Below, in pieces: positions 57,004-64,000 of a stretch of 64,000 bases of DNA. Position 1 is the first letter of the stretch; every line of letters begins with the position of its first letter. Position numbers and translations under genes: made by a program. Source of the stretch: an uncultured Eubacteriales bacterium (GTDB taxonomy: Bacteria; Bacillota; Clostridia; Oscillospirales; Oscillospiraceae); the NCBI GenBank assembly GCA_900545585.1, contig UQZR01000013.1:1-64000 (forward strand), given 5' to 3'. The notes under the pieces were generated by a model that had not been told where the DNA came from, did not search any database, and saw only the letters and a list, made by a program, of their open reading frames with translations.

Positions 57004-57160
57004 GTTGCGTTACAGCAGTGGGAGCGGGGCTCCCAGAGCCAGGGACTCCGGCGACAGGAGCAGCGCGAGAGGGCCGGTACCGGAGAGACGGTGTTTGAAA
57101 GCGTTAGAATTGTGTTAGAAAATCAGGGGGCGTTTTCCGTTCGGGCAAAATAAAAAAAGT

Positions 57161-57230
57161 CCCGAAACCCTTGGCTTAACAGTGATAAGGAACTAATTTA
57201 CTTATCAACTGTTAGCTGACGGTTTCCGGG
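57161..57230. repeat. Long imperfect hairpin at the right-island boundary
   Basis: CCCGAAACC at the left pairs with GGTTTCCGGG at the right, and TAACAGTGATAAG pairs imperfectly with CTTATCAACTGTTA inside. G+C falls from here on. It may be an attachment-end or recombination hairpin, or a strong terminator. The 150 bases before it hold an open but unrecognised tail (57004-57153). Confidence 0.5.
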
Positions 57231-57242
57231 GTGCATACGGAC

Positions 57243-57286
57243 AAATCCCGTCTGATTTCTAACAGGAAGTCAGACGGGATTTTCGC
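57243..57286 (+). terminator. Terminator-like hairpin
   Basis: AAATCCCGTCTGA pairs with TCAGACGGGATTT, followed by T. It lies between the boundary hairpin and the DUF6061 gene. Confidence 0.75.
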
Positions 57287-57315
57287 TTTATATTACGAAT
57301 TATGGAGGACATACC

Positions 57316-57564
57316 ATGAAAACCTTAATATCTTGTGCCTACAATATGGATAATTGCTGTGTGGAAGTGAAATTCAGCGACGGCAGTATGATTGCGATTG
57401 ACACTATCGTCGTTGAGAACGAGATTGCTGACAATATGTATCAGCGGTCAGAGCTGGATTATTTGATCTACAACGCTCCTTTGGAGTATGCAGACCTTAT
57501 CTTGAACGGCGATCCCGAAACCTATTTGAAAACTGTAACAGAATACAAGCCTTGGGATAGCTGA
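57316..57564 (+). CDS. DUF6061 protein
   Basis: 82 residues: KTLISCAYNMDNCCVEVKFSDGSMIAIDTIVVENEIADNMYQRSELDYLIYNAPLEYADLILNGDPETYLKTVTEYKPWDS. This matches the DUF6061 family, which is common in Firmicutes mobile elements and has no known function. ATGGAGGACATACC before the start gives a clear GGAGG ribosome site. First gene of the low-G+C right island. Confidence 0.85.
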   Translation: MKTLISCAYNMDNCCVEVKFSDGSMIAIDTIVVENEIADNMYQRSELDYLIYNAPLEYADLILNGDPETYLKTVTEYKPWDS

Positions 57565-57574
57565 CAACACGCTG

Positions 57575-57606
57575 CCCGCAGGAGAAAATCCTGCGGGCGT
57601 TTTTCT
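57575..57606. terminator. Intrinsic terminator
   Basis: GCCCGCAGGA pairs with TCCTGCGGGC around GAAAA, then TTTTT. It ends DUF6061 and faces the histidine kinase end on the other strand. Confidence 0.88.
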
Positions 57607-57613
57607 GTTTATA

Positions 57614-58639
57614 TTATTTCCCTCCGTTGGATCTCAATTTAGGAAAGAAGATGACAATCTTGAAGCCCTTTCCCCACTGGGAAGCTGCTTCCAGATGAAG
57701 ATTTAGATCGTCGGCCATCTTCTTAACCAGGTAAAGTCCCATACCGGTAGCCTTCTTTCTGCTGTCAGTAGAATCCCCGGTAAAGCCCTTTTGAAAAATG
57801 TACGGCAGATTATATTTTTTTACGCCAATGCCGTTATCTTCAACAGAAAGGATATCTGCGGTCTCCGAATGTATCACGGAAATTGTAAGCATGGGACTAT
57901 CGCTGCTATATTTGATGGCATTGCTAACGATTTGTCCCAACATAAACTGAAGTCCTCTACGGTCTGTATAGACTGTTTCAGATTGCAGTTTGTTGAGAAT
58001 GACAAACTGCTTCTCTTCAAGAAGTGGGGCATAGTCCTCCAGAACTTCACCCAAGCAGTCATTCAAATTGACATCCTCAAATCGGTAATCCTTTGTACTG
58101 CTCTTCAACCGGGCATAGTACAGCATCTGCGTGACATCCTCCTGAAGCTGACTGCGGACATAATCCAGCTTTGCTTGCAGGGAAGGAGAGATTTCATCGT
58201 TCCGGTTATCCAAGAGCATGGTCAGCAACGATAGGGGCGTTTTCGCTTCATGTGCCCAGCCCTCCACATATTCTTCATAGTCCTGTAGGGCATCTGCCAT
58301 ACTGTTACTCTCAGTTTTGTGTTCCTGTAAAACTGATGCCAGAAGCCGGATAGATTCTCCTTCTTCCCGGCTGATGGCACTGAGCAGCCGTTCCTCGTTG
58401 CAGATGGTAGGATCACTGAGGAAATCCCGGAACAGTTCTCGGCGGGTAGTCTCCCGCTTGTTTAGTACAAACAGAATCGCTGAAAACAAAAGGAGGCTTG
58501 TCAGAACTACTAACCCAATCAAGGGTTGAAATGCCTGAATGTCAGAAATCCAAAGAATGATAGCACAAAAGCAATCCACGCCCAACAGCAACAATAGCCA
58601 GGGGTAGTATCGCTCTGTTATGCGCCAAAGCTGCTTCAT
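57614..58639 (-). CDS. Sensor histidine kinase (BceS type)
   Basis: 341 residues with two N-terminal membrane segments (WLLLLLGVDCFCAIILWIS and PLIGLVVLTSLLLFSAILFVL) and almost no extracellular loop, as in BceS kinases that sense through an ABC transporter. Phospho-His is in GWAHEAKTPLSLLTM (near residue 130). ATP-binding motifs: NAIKYS, VEDNGIGV, ATGMGLYLVKK. Last gene of ATPase-permease-RR-HK; coupled with the response regulator by ATGA-type overlap. Confidence 0.93.
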   Translation of the reverse strand: MKQLWRITERYYPWLLLLLGVDCFCAIILWISDIQAFQPLIGLVVLTSLLLFSAILFVLNKRETTRRELFRDFLSDPTICNEERLLSAISREEGESIRLLASVLQEHKTESNSMADALQDYEEYVEGWAHEAKTPLSLLTMLLDNRNDEISPSLQAKLDYVRSQLQEDVTQMLYYARLKSSTKDYRFEDVNLNDCLGEVLEDYAPLLEEKQFVILNKLQSETVYTDRRGLQFMLGQIVSNAIKYSSDSPMLTISVIHSETADILSVEDNGIGVKKYNLPYIFQKGFTGDSTDSRKKATGMGLYLVKKMADDLNLHLEAASQWGKGFKIVIFFPKLRSNGGK

Positions 58640-59313
58640 GGAGCCACCCCCGTTTCCAGACGATAGCCCATCCCACGAACCGCAACGATTCGCTGCTTCA
58701 TCTCAAGACCGGACATCGTCTTTTTCAGCCTGGTCAGATTAACCTGCAAGGCATTTTCGTCTATGTATTCCGTGGTTCCCCATAGTGCTATGCAAAGTTG
58801 CTCCGTCGTGACCAGAGCATCGCCGCCGGACAAAAGAGCAACCAACAGTTTTCCCTGATTTTTTGGAAGCACGACAGAGGTATTATGAATATAAAGCGTG
58901 TAGGTCTGCTGGTCTAACAGGAAATCTGGTCCCTCTATGAGATTGGTACGGCCTTCATACCTTTTGAGAATATTGGATACCCTGGCAAGAAGCCGGTCTT
59001 TTCTGCACGGCTTCGTCAAATATTCATCGGCACCCAAGTGGAACGCTTGCAGTTCATCCTTTACCTGATCTCTGGAAGTTAGTACCAGGACGGGGATAGC
59101 GGTTTTATTCTTTAGTTCCTGGCAGATTTGAAAGCCACTGATCTCCGGCAAATTCAGGTCTAAGATCACAAGGTCAGGACGGAGGGCTGCCAGGAGCCGA
59201 GCGGCATCTTCAAACTCGGTGATTGCCTCCGCAAGATACCCGTCCTTTTGGAGCATATTGCAGAGTTCTTCCCGCATATAGACTTCATCTTCCGCAACAG
59301 CAATTCTTTTCAC
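58636..59313 (-). CDS. OmpR-family response regulator (BceR type)
   Basis: 225 residues from GTG 59313, directly after AAGGAGGTGCTGTC; the ATG at 59331 precedes this ribosome site. Receiver with acidic pair AEDEVYMREE and phospho-Asp in VILDLNLPEISG, Lys in LTKPCRKDRLLARV. C-terminal winged helix (QTYTLYIHNTSVVLPKNQGKLLVALL to the end). Receives phosphate from BceS-like kinase and should act at the operon promoter near 62220-62236. Confidence 0.93.
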   Translation of the reverse strand: MKRIAVAEDEVYMREELCNMLQKDGYLAEAITEFEDAARLLAALRPDLVILDLNLPEISGFQICQELKNKTAIPVLVLTSRDQVKDELQAFHLGADEYLTKPCRKDRLLARVSNILKRYEGRTNLIEGPDFLLDQQTYTLYIHNTSVVLPKNQGKLLVALLSGGDALVTTEQLCIALWGTTEYIDENALQVNLTRLKKTMSGLEMKQRIVAVRGMGYRLETGVAP

Positions 59314-59332
59314 GACAGCACCTCCTTCCAAA

Positions 59333-61405
59333 TTATTCTTCTCTCTGCGGCTGCATCAGTGTCAGCAAATACCGATCACTGGAGTGCTTGACCACTCTCA
59401 TATAAATATATTCTATCACGCAAAGCAGCAAAATCATAGTAGCAGATACAAGCAGCATTTCAGGCACTGTCCCACGGGTTCGGGACGAGAGTATCCCTGT
59501 AAACAACGCTCTGACTCCAAACAGACTGCTGACAGCTGCAACCAATACAGGAAGTCCCATAAACCACGCAATCTGCTTTCCGGCAGACTGGCAAAGGCTT
59601 TCGTAAGTGGCTCCCAGGCGGATCAGGGTCTGGTATCTGCGCCCGGTTTTCTGCTGGCTCATCAGGAACTGAACACCCACAATGGTGTTGGCAACCACCA
59701 GGAACACAATCGCCAGATAGAGGGTAATATAGATGGATGCTACGGTGTAGAAAAGCTGGCGGCCCATATTCTGAAGATAGCTTTCATATTCGATACCTAT
59801 TTTGTCCAGCTTCTCGTTCAGATCGGAATAGGCAGTCATAAGGCTATTTCCATTCAGAGCTTGCTCACTGAGCACCGCATTGACATAGGTATCATACATT
59901 CCCTGACTATAATATAGGAATGCTTCATCCGGAAGAATCAATGCAAAGGACAAGGTTATAGAACGGTCCGTGACCAAATTCACAGACTGAACCTCTCCTG
60001 TAAGATGAATCGGACTACCATCCAGTTCCACCTTGGGCTGCCCGGCCAATACTTGGTTCAGCATTGCGGTACGGCTTGCCGTAGTAAACTCTGTATCAAT
60101 ATAGACAGTGGCCTCCTTTTCGCCTAATTGGAGAGCCGGATTGCCGGACAATTCCAACAAACGATTATAGTCCGATAAACAAATCAAATATGGGTATGTG
60201 GCATAACCAAGATTGTTCAGAAGGACATCCCGGTCTTCCGACTGGGGCAGGCTCCGAAGAGAGTCCATAACAGCGTCCATGCTGTAGGCATTATCATAAT
60301 CTTCTGTGGTGCGAATACGCCCAACCCTCATTTCAAAAAGCTCTGAAAATTGATTTTCCAAACTGTTTTCTTTCAGGACTGCCTTTATATTCGGAAGAAC
60401 CTGCGATGAATCTTCTGCAGTATGATCTTCAAAAGTATAGTCGATTACATGGCCAGAAGACAGGCTATTCGTTCCTGCAATTCCTACGCCCGCACCAAAA
60501 CAACACAGCGCCGCCAGAATCAGCAGGGAGCTGATGGCCATGGAGTTTGACTGATGAATGACATTCTCCTGAATCTGCCGGAAGGTAAATACATGAAGCT
60601 GCTTATTTCCTTTTCCTTTCTTAACAATCAAAGCAATCAGCGCACGCATCCCATAGAAAAGCAGCATCGTACCAACTATGCCCAACAGCAAAGTCAGTCC
60701 CATCATACTTACCTTTGTCCATGCAATTCCCTGAATCGCCATGTAGTAAGCCACTGCCAACATCACACTTCCGCATATAGCAGCCAGTCCATAGATAACA
60801 GATGGCATTTGCTTTTTGGGGCGGTTCGTTGGCTGGGATAGCAAAGTACCGATCTCCTGGCGGCTGATTCGTCCACTCAAAATCAGAAGTGCCGTCAGCT
60901 TAATTGCCAGAAATCCTGCCAGCGTCCATTCAATCGCAGACCAGGATAAAGAAAACTGATGACCGATGATCCCCATGCCTACCAGCTTGGCGGTGACAAG
61001 ACTGACAATTTCTGAAAGCACCACAGCCACAGGTAAGCCTATGAGCATGGCAAGAATACTGGTCAGGCAATCTTCCGCCAGAAGCATACCAAACAGTTTA
61101 CTTCTACGCATCCCCAACATTAGATAAACACCAAGCTCATGCCGTCTGCGCTCGAACTGATACTTGCAGGCAAAATAGATCAAAAAGAACAGAATACCGA
61201 GGGTCATTCCATAAAACGCAGGAATCAGAAGCAGGAGTTTGTCAACTGCGTCACTCTCCATTTTCTGCAAAAAGAGCATCACATCTTGAGTGGAGATGGA
61301 AAGAATCATGTAAAAGGCAACAATAGAAATCACCAGGGAGCTGAAAAACAGACCGTTTTCCTTTCGGCTGCGGCGGCTGTTCCGAAGAATGAGATTAGAG
61401 AACAT
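59333..61405 (-). CDS. FtsX-type ABC permease with large extracellular loop (BceB type)
   Basis: 690 residues, ten predicted membrane segments. Four cluster at the N-terminal half (to about 305), then an extracellular domain (about 320-545), then segments near 560-680. This arrangement is the BceB/VraE/PsdB class, which senses and removes cell-wall-active peptides from their lipid targets. It overlaps the ATPase stop by 11 bases and precedes the response regulator. Extracellular loop sequence does not show which peptide is sensed. Confidence 0.92.
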   Translation of the reverse strand: MFSNLILRNSRRSRKENGLFFSSLVISIVAFYMILSISTQDVMLFLQKMESDAVDKLLLLIPAFYGMTLGILFFLIYFACKYQFERRRHELGVYLMLGMRRSKLFGMLLAEDCLTSILAMLIGLPVAVVLSEIVSLVTAKLVGMGIIGHQFSLSWSAIEWTLAGFLAIKLTALLILSGRISRQEIGTLLSQPTNRPKKQMPSVIYGLAAICGSVMLAVAYYMAIQGIAWTKVSMMGLTLLLGIVGTMLLFYGMRALIALIVKKGKGNKQLHVFTFRQIQENVIHQSNSMAISSLLILAALCCFGAGVGIAGTNSLSSGHVIDYTFEDHTAEDSSQVLPNIKAVLKENSLENQFSELFEMRVGRIRTTEDYDNAYSMDAVMDSLRSLPQSEDRDVLLNNLGYATYPYLICLSDYNRLLELSGNPALQLGEKEATVYIDTEFTTASRTAMLNQVLAGQPKVELDGSPIHLTGEVQSVNLVTDRSITLSFALILPDEAFLYYSQGMYDTYVNAVLSEQALNGNSLMTAYSDLNEKLDKIGIEYESYLQNMGRQLFYTVASIYITLYLAIVFLVVANTIVGVQFLMSQQKTGRRYQTLIRLGATYESLCQSAGKQIAWFMGLPVLVAAVSSLFGVRALFTGILSSRTRGTVPEMLLVSATMILLLCVIEYIYMRVVKHSSDRYLLTLMQPQREE

Positions 61406-62162
61406 TTGCGCTGCCCCCTCCCAGTTGCGCCATCACCTTCAGGATGCGCCCGTAGAACTCCTGCTGGCTTTCGTCTCCACGCCGAAGCTCATGAAAGATC
61501 ACGCCATCCTGGATGAACAGGATGCGCTTACAGAAGCTGGCGGCATTGGAATCATGGGTTACCATCAGGATCGTAGCTTGTTCGTCACGATTCAGGCCGG
61601 ACAGCTTCTCCATAAGACTTCTTGCGTTCTTAGAATCCAGCGCACCCGTCGGTTCATCGGCAAGGATCATTTGGGGATGTAAGATCAGAGCCCTTGCTGC
61701 CGCAACACGCTGACGCTGGCCGCCGGACATCTTGGACGGAAACTTATCCAGAACATCAGTGATTTCCAGATAGTCAGCCAACTGCTTCAGCCGCTGGCTG
61801 CTTTCTGCTTCGGATACCCCATGCAAGGAAGTCGGGAGCAGGATGTTTTCCCTGCCAGTCAGGTTGTCCAGCAATTCAAAGTTCTGGAATAGATAACCAA
61901 CTTTTTTGCCACGGTACTCTGCAAGAGCCTTTCCCTTGAGGGATTGCAGAGTATCGCCTTCCACCTGAATGCTTCCACCTGTGGGTTGAATCACAGTCGC
62001 AATACAATTGAGCAGTGTGGATTTACCGGAACCGCTGCTTCCCATAATGCCGAGAAACTCTCCCGGCATCACCTGGAAGGTGATCCCATTCAGTGCCTTT
62101 GTTTGACTTGGCACATTGCCATAGATTTTTGTTAAATTTTCAATATTCAAAATGGGTTTCAT
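61395..62162 (-). CDS. ABC ATPase of Bce-type transporter (BceA type)
   Basis: 255 residues from ATG 62162 after AGGAGG. Walker A GSSGSGKSTLL, Q-loop FQNFELLDN, signature MSGGQRQRV, Walker B ILADEPTGALDSKN, H-loop THDSNAAS. First gene of the module and directly downstream of the likely BceR-type palindrome. Powers the FtsX permease and supports signalling to the kinase. Confidence 0.94.
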   Translation of the reverse strand: MKPILNIENLTKIYGNVPSQTKALNGITFQVMPGEFLGIMGSSGSGKSTLLNCIATVIQPTGGSIQVEGDTLQSLKGKALAEYRGKKVGYLFQNFELLDNLTGRENILLPTSLHGVSEAESSQRLKQLADYLEITDVLDKFPSKMSGGQRQRVAAARALILHPQMILADEPTGALDSKNARSLMEKLSGLNRDEQATILMVTHDSNAASFCKRILFIQDGVIFHELRRGDESQQEFYGRILKVMAQLGGGSANVL

Positions 62163-62219
62163 GTGAATACCTCCTATCATTTGTAATAAAATGATAGCAT
62201 GGGAACACAGCAAATACCA

Positions 62220-62236
62220 CTTACAGTGGTTGTAAG
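62220..62236. promoter_or_regulatory. Candidate response-regulator site
   Basis: CTTACAGTGGTTGTAAG, a 17-base near-perfect palindrome about 57 bases before the ATPase start. A hairpin of CTATCATTT and AAATGATAG lies between it and the ribosome site. Similar TTACA-N5-TGTAA palindromes fit BceR-type activation. Confidence 0.6.
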
Positions 62237-62239
62237 GAT

Positions 62240-63427
62240 TCAAGATATAAGTGGCGGCTCAAGGGGGACGAGCATATATTTTGTAAGAGCATCAGGCGAC
62301 AATGATAAAATATACCGGATCGCCTCCTTGGCAAACCAGTTCGTTTTAATTGTATCCCAATCAGCAAGTCGGATAATCTCTGCTGTGCCGTTCTCAAAAT
62401 CAACTGAAATTTCGCCCCATTCGCCGTCGCAGTCTGCTTGATATTCGTAGATTGCGGCGGCGATTTTCTTTTTGCGCTTGGTTTTGGTTTTCTGTTTCAG
62501 CCGGACAGCATGGAGCGCACCTTCGGCAACCAGCAGTTCTGTCAGTTTGTCCACCGCTTTCCGGTAGGCTCGCTCTGCACCGCTGGCTGTGCTGCCCTCA
62601 AACATAATCGCCAATTCTTCAAAAGTGGGGCGGTTCTTCCATGAGCCAACTCGCCCGCAGGTCATACAGATTGCTAACCGTTTTTCGAGCAAGGTCTGTT
62701 CCCGGTAATTCAGCTTCTCAAATGCCCGCTGTACCTTTTCTGCTTGTATGCCGTTCCAGAGGATGTCGGTATAGTTCCAGCTATCGTCAAGGGCTATATC
62801 CTCGCCTGTTTCCTCGCCGTCCTCGTCCGTTATATAGAACGGCTGCTGGTTGCGGATTCCACGGACAACTTTCAGATATTCTTCCGCAAGAGCAAGGTCG
62901 CAGTTATACTTCTTGGAAAACTGGTTGACCGCATCTTTGGTGTTATGGTACAGCCACGCCATTGATCGCACCATTTTGTAATTGGTCAGAGAGGATACCG
63001 ACCATTTTTCTTCGCCCATGCGGAAACGGAGCATAGAATCCCAGATGAACGGATAGATGTATGTAGCATACTCCGCACCCTTGGCAGGATCATAGTCCAT
63101 CAGCTTTTGGAGCATTTGCTCCCGGCAGGAGAGCTTTATATCGATAAATCGGTCTGTGTCGTACAGATTGCCGCCGTCCACACTGAGAAAGCCTTTGATG
63201 CGCTTGTTGAGCTGCGTTTCGTAGTGGTGCAGAAAGAACGAAAAATATAGCAAATTCTTTTCCCGCAAAGCAGACAGGATATATTCATTCAGACTGTCCA
63301 CCGCTGGCGGTTCCGGTTCCAGTTGGAAGATGCGCTCTGCCACATAGGGGATGATGCCGTCACCGTGTGGATTAACTTGGTGCTTCGGTATGTATCCGGT
63401 CATGTTCCACGAAAAATCATTTAGCAT
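62240..63427 (-). CDS. Divergent sigma-70-like protein
   Basis: 395 residues from ATG 63427 after GGAGG. The central region (MDYDPAKGAEYATYIYPFIWDSMLRFRMGEEKWSVSSLTNYKMVRSMAWLYHN) resembles sigma-70 region 2 (the YDPxxGxxxxTY...I pattern). Region-4-like helices are at RAFEKLNYREQTLLEKRLAICMTCGRVG and FEELAIMFEGSTASGAERAYRKAVDKLTELL. Much longer than extracytoplasmic sigma factors. Such proteins are frequent in Clostridia integrative elements. Its promoter target is unknown. The next gene, further upstream on the minus strand, ends 35 bases before it. Confidence 0.65.
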   Translation of the reverse strand: MLNDFSWNMTGYIPKHQVNPHGDGIIPYVAERIFQLEPEPPAVDSLNEYILSALREKNLLYFSFFLHHYETQLNKRIKGFLSVDGGNLYDTDRFIDIKLSCREQMLQKLMDYDPAKGAEYATYIYPFIWDSMLRFRMGEEKWSVSSLTNYKMVRSMAWLYHNTKDAVNQFSKKYNCDLALAEEYLKVVRGIRNQQPFYITDEDGEETGEDIALDDSWNYTDILWNGIQAEKVQRAFEKLNYREQTLLEKRLAICMTCGRVGSWKNRPTFEELAIMFEGSTASGAERAYRKAVDKLTELLVAEGALHAVRLKQKTKTKRKKKIAAAIYEYQADCDGEWGEISVDFENGTAEIIRLADWDTIKTNWFAKEAIRYILSLSPDALTKYMLVPLEPPLIS

Positions 63428-63462
63428 AGCGCACCTCCCTTCTAAGTAATCAGCGGGAATAA

Positions 63463-64000
63463 TTAACCATAATTCCAAGTTTGTCTTGCAGCATTTATAT
63501 TATCCAGAAGAACAGATGCAGGATTTGCCTCGTAATAGTACGTGCTCATATCCAAAATGCCTTCTTCCATTTCACCCCACTCTGCTGTGCGAGAAACAAA
63601 GATTCTATTATATACACACCAATCGCATGTGGTGGTGAAAGCAGCAATATCTGCAAAGTCTTTTGGAAATACAATTCTTCTTCCATTTGATGTTGGCTTA
63701 AGATAGTTCTCCATTATTTCTTTGAAATTCTTCAGATCATAATCCGTAGCGTTTTCCAAAGCTTTACAGACAATCAATTCTTCGTGCGTGAATTCTGTAA
63801 GTGTTTCTAAATGGTTTGCAAGAATTAGACCATAAATAACGCAAACCTTTGGGCATTCTGCATTTACGGTTTGTTTGAACAGATTGGCTACGATAATAGC
63901 CTTTTCCGGGCTGGAGTTTACATAGTTGTAAAGCTCGTTCAATCTTCTTTCGAGATTAAAGCCAGATGCAAGACCGTTCAGTAGATGGCCGAGTTTGAAG
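63463..64000 (-). CDS. Hypothetical protein, 5-prime end off the window
   Basis: The frame is open to the window edge: residues FKLGHLLNGLASGFNLERRL continue upstream of NELYNYVNSSPEKAIIVANLF, so the TTG at 63942 need not be a start. At least 179 residues, rich in aromatic residues, with TEFTHEELIVCKALENATDYDLKNFKEIMENYLKP and TTTCDWCVYNRIFVSRTAEWGEMEEGILDMSTYYYEAN. I do not recognise the family. It precedes the sigma-like gene on the same strand and shares its low-G+C composition. Confidence 0.55.
   Translation of the reverse strand, partial: FKLGHLLNGLASGFNLERRLNELYNYVNSSPEKAIIVANLFKQTVNAECPKVCVIYGLILANHLETLTEFTHEELIVCKALENATDYDLKNFKEIMENYLKPTSNGRRIVFPKDFADIAAFTTTCDWCVYNRIFVSRTAEWGEMEEGILDMSTYYYEANPASVLLDNINAARQTWNYG

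Noticed and set aside
1..64000. CRISPR arrays, rRNA and tRNA genes.
   Set aside because: Looked for regular repeat-spacer patterns, conserved rRNA strings and tRNA T-loop/anticodon patterns by eye and saw none. A covariance-model scan would be needed to exclude small RNAs.

Overview
The window reads as a Gram-positive, spore-forming, strictly anaerobic gut Clostridia chromosome, most likely Oscillospiraceae. The basis is family-level recognition of the proteins: a split spoVT, rubrerythrin, an iron-only hydrogenase, a CBS/DRTGG pyrophosphatase, DUF4317, DUF3793, DUF6061 and DUF1653 proteins, strong AGGAGG ribosome sites and many GC-rich hairpin terminators. Most of the window (about 12.0-57.1 kb) is GC-rich and compact. 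Both ends are visibly poorer in G+C and look imported.

Left island (1 to about 11.85 kb). This is the right-hand part of an integrated element whose left end lies outside the window. It carries a SWIM-finger protein, gene remnants, an AraC-regulated sugar cassette (GH13 glucosidase-like protein, two ABC permeases, one lipoprotein), a complete IS256-family insertion with an 8-bp target duplication, a mobile-element gene remnant, a small protein and a large serine recombinase. The recombinase sits at the junction with the host, and the host gene that was cut is spoVT: only its first 34 codons remain here. The GH13 protein has Gln where the family has its catalytic acid/base Glu.

Core region (12.1-57.1 kb). 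In order: rubrerythrin, a MATE pump, Mn-pyrophosphatase, dapF, DUF4317 (with a MITE-like insert in its leader), IclR with a shortened NhaC-like gene, a CNNM/CorC transporter behind a leader ORF and terminator, xanthine-type permease, exonuclease III, metallo-hydrolase, DUF3793 behind a strong operator-covered promoter, paired chromate transporters with birA, uracil permease behind a pyrBI-like leader, a maltodextrin operon (lacI-SBP-permeases-malQ), TudS/Nudix/DUF296, DUF1653/YgjP, a small ribbon-helix-helix module, the ATPase for sugar transporters, murC with a ProX-type deacylase, cca, LysR/putP, MarR/TauE, Crp/ECF S-component, a two-gene hydrogenase operon, trkH, a ferredoxin protein and a second MATE pump.

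Right island (about 57.16-64 kb). A long imperfect hairpin marks the change of composition. Beyond it are DUF6061, a Bce-type peptide-sensing module on the minus strand (ATPase, FtsX permease, response regulator, histidine kinase), a divergent sigma-like protein and a partial unknown gene.

The regulatory layout links genes at a distance. Two overlapping LacI-type operators lie just after the start of the lacI-mal operon transcript, and a matching operator lies exactly in the spacer of the promoter of the separate sugar-transporter ATPase gene. Neither sugar transporter operon encodes its own ATPase, so one ATPase probably serves both. The best candidates for undescribed biology are the two leader-ORF attenuators (before uraA and before the CNNM transporter), the spoVT-inserted element with its sugar cassette and altered GH13 enzyme, and the divergent ribbon-helix-helix mini-module at 37.9-38.4 kb.
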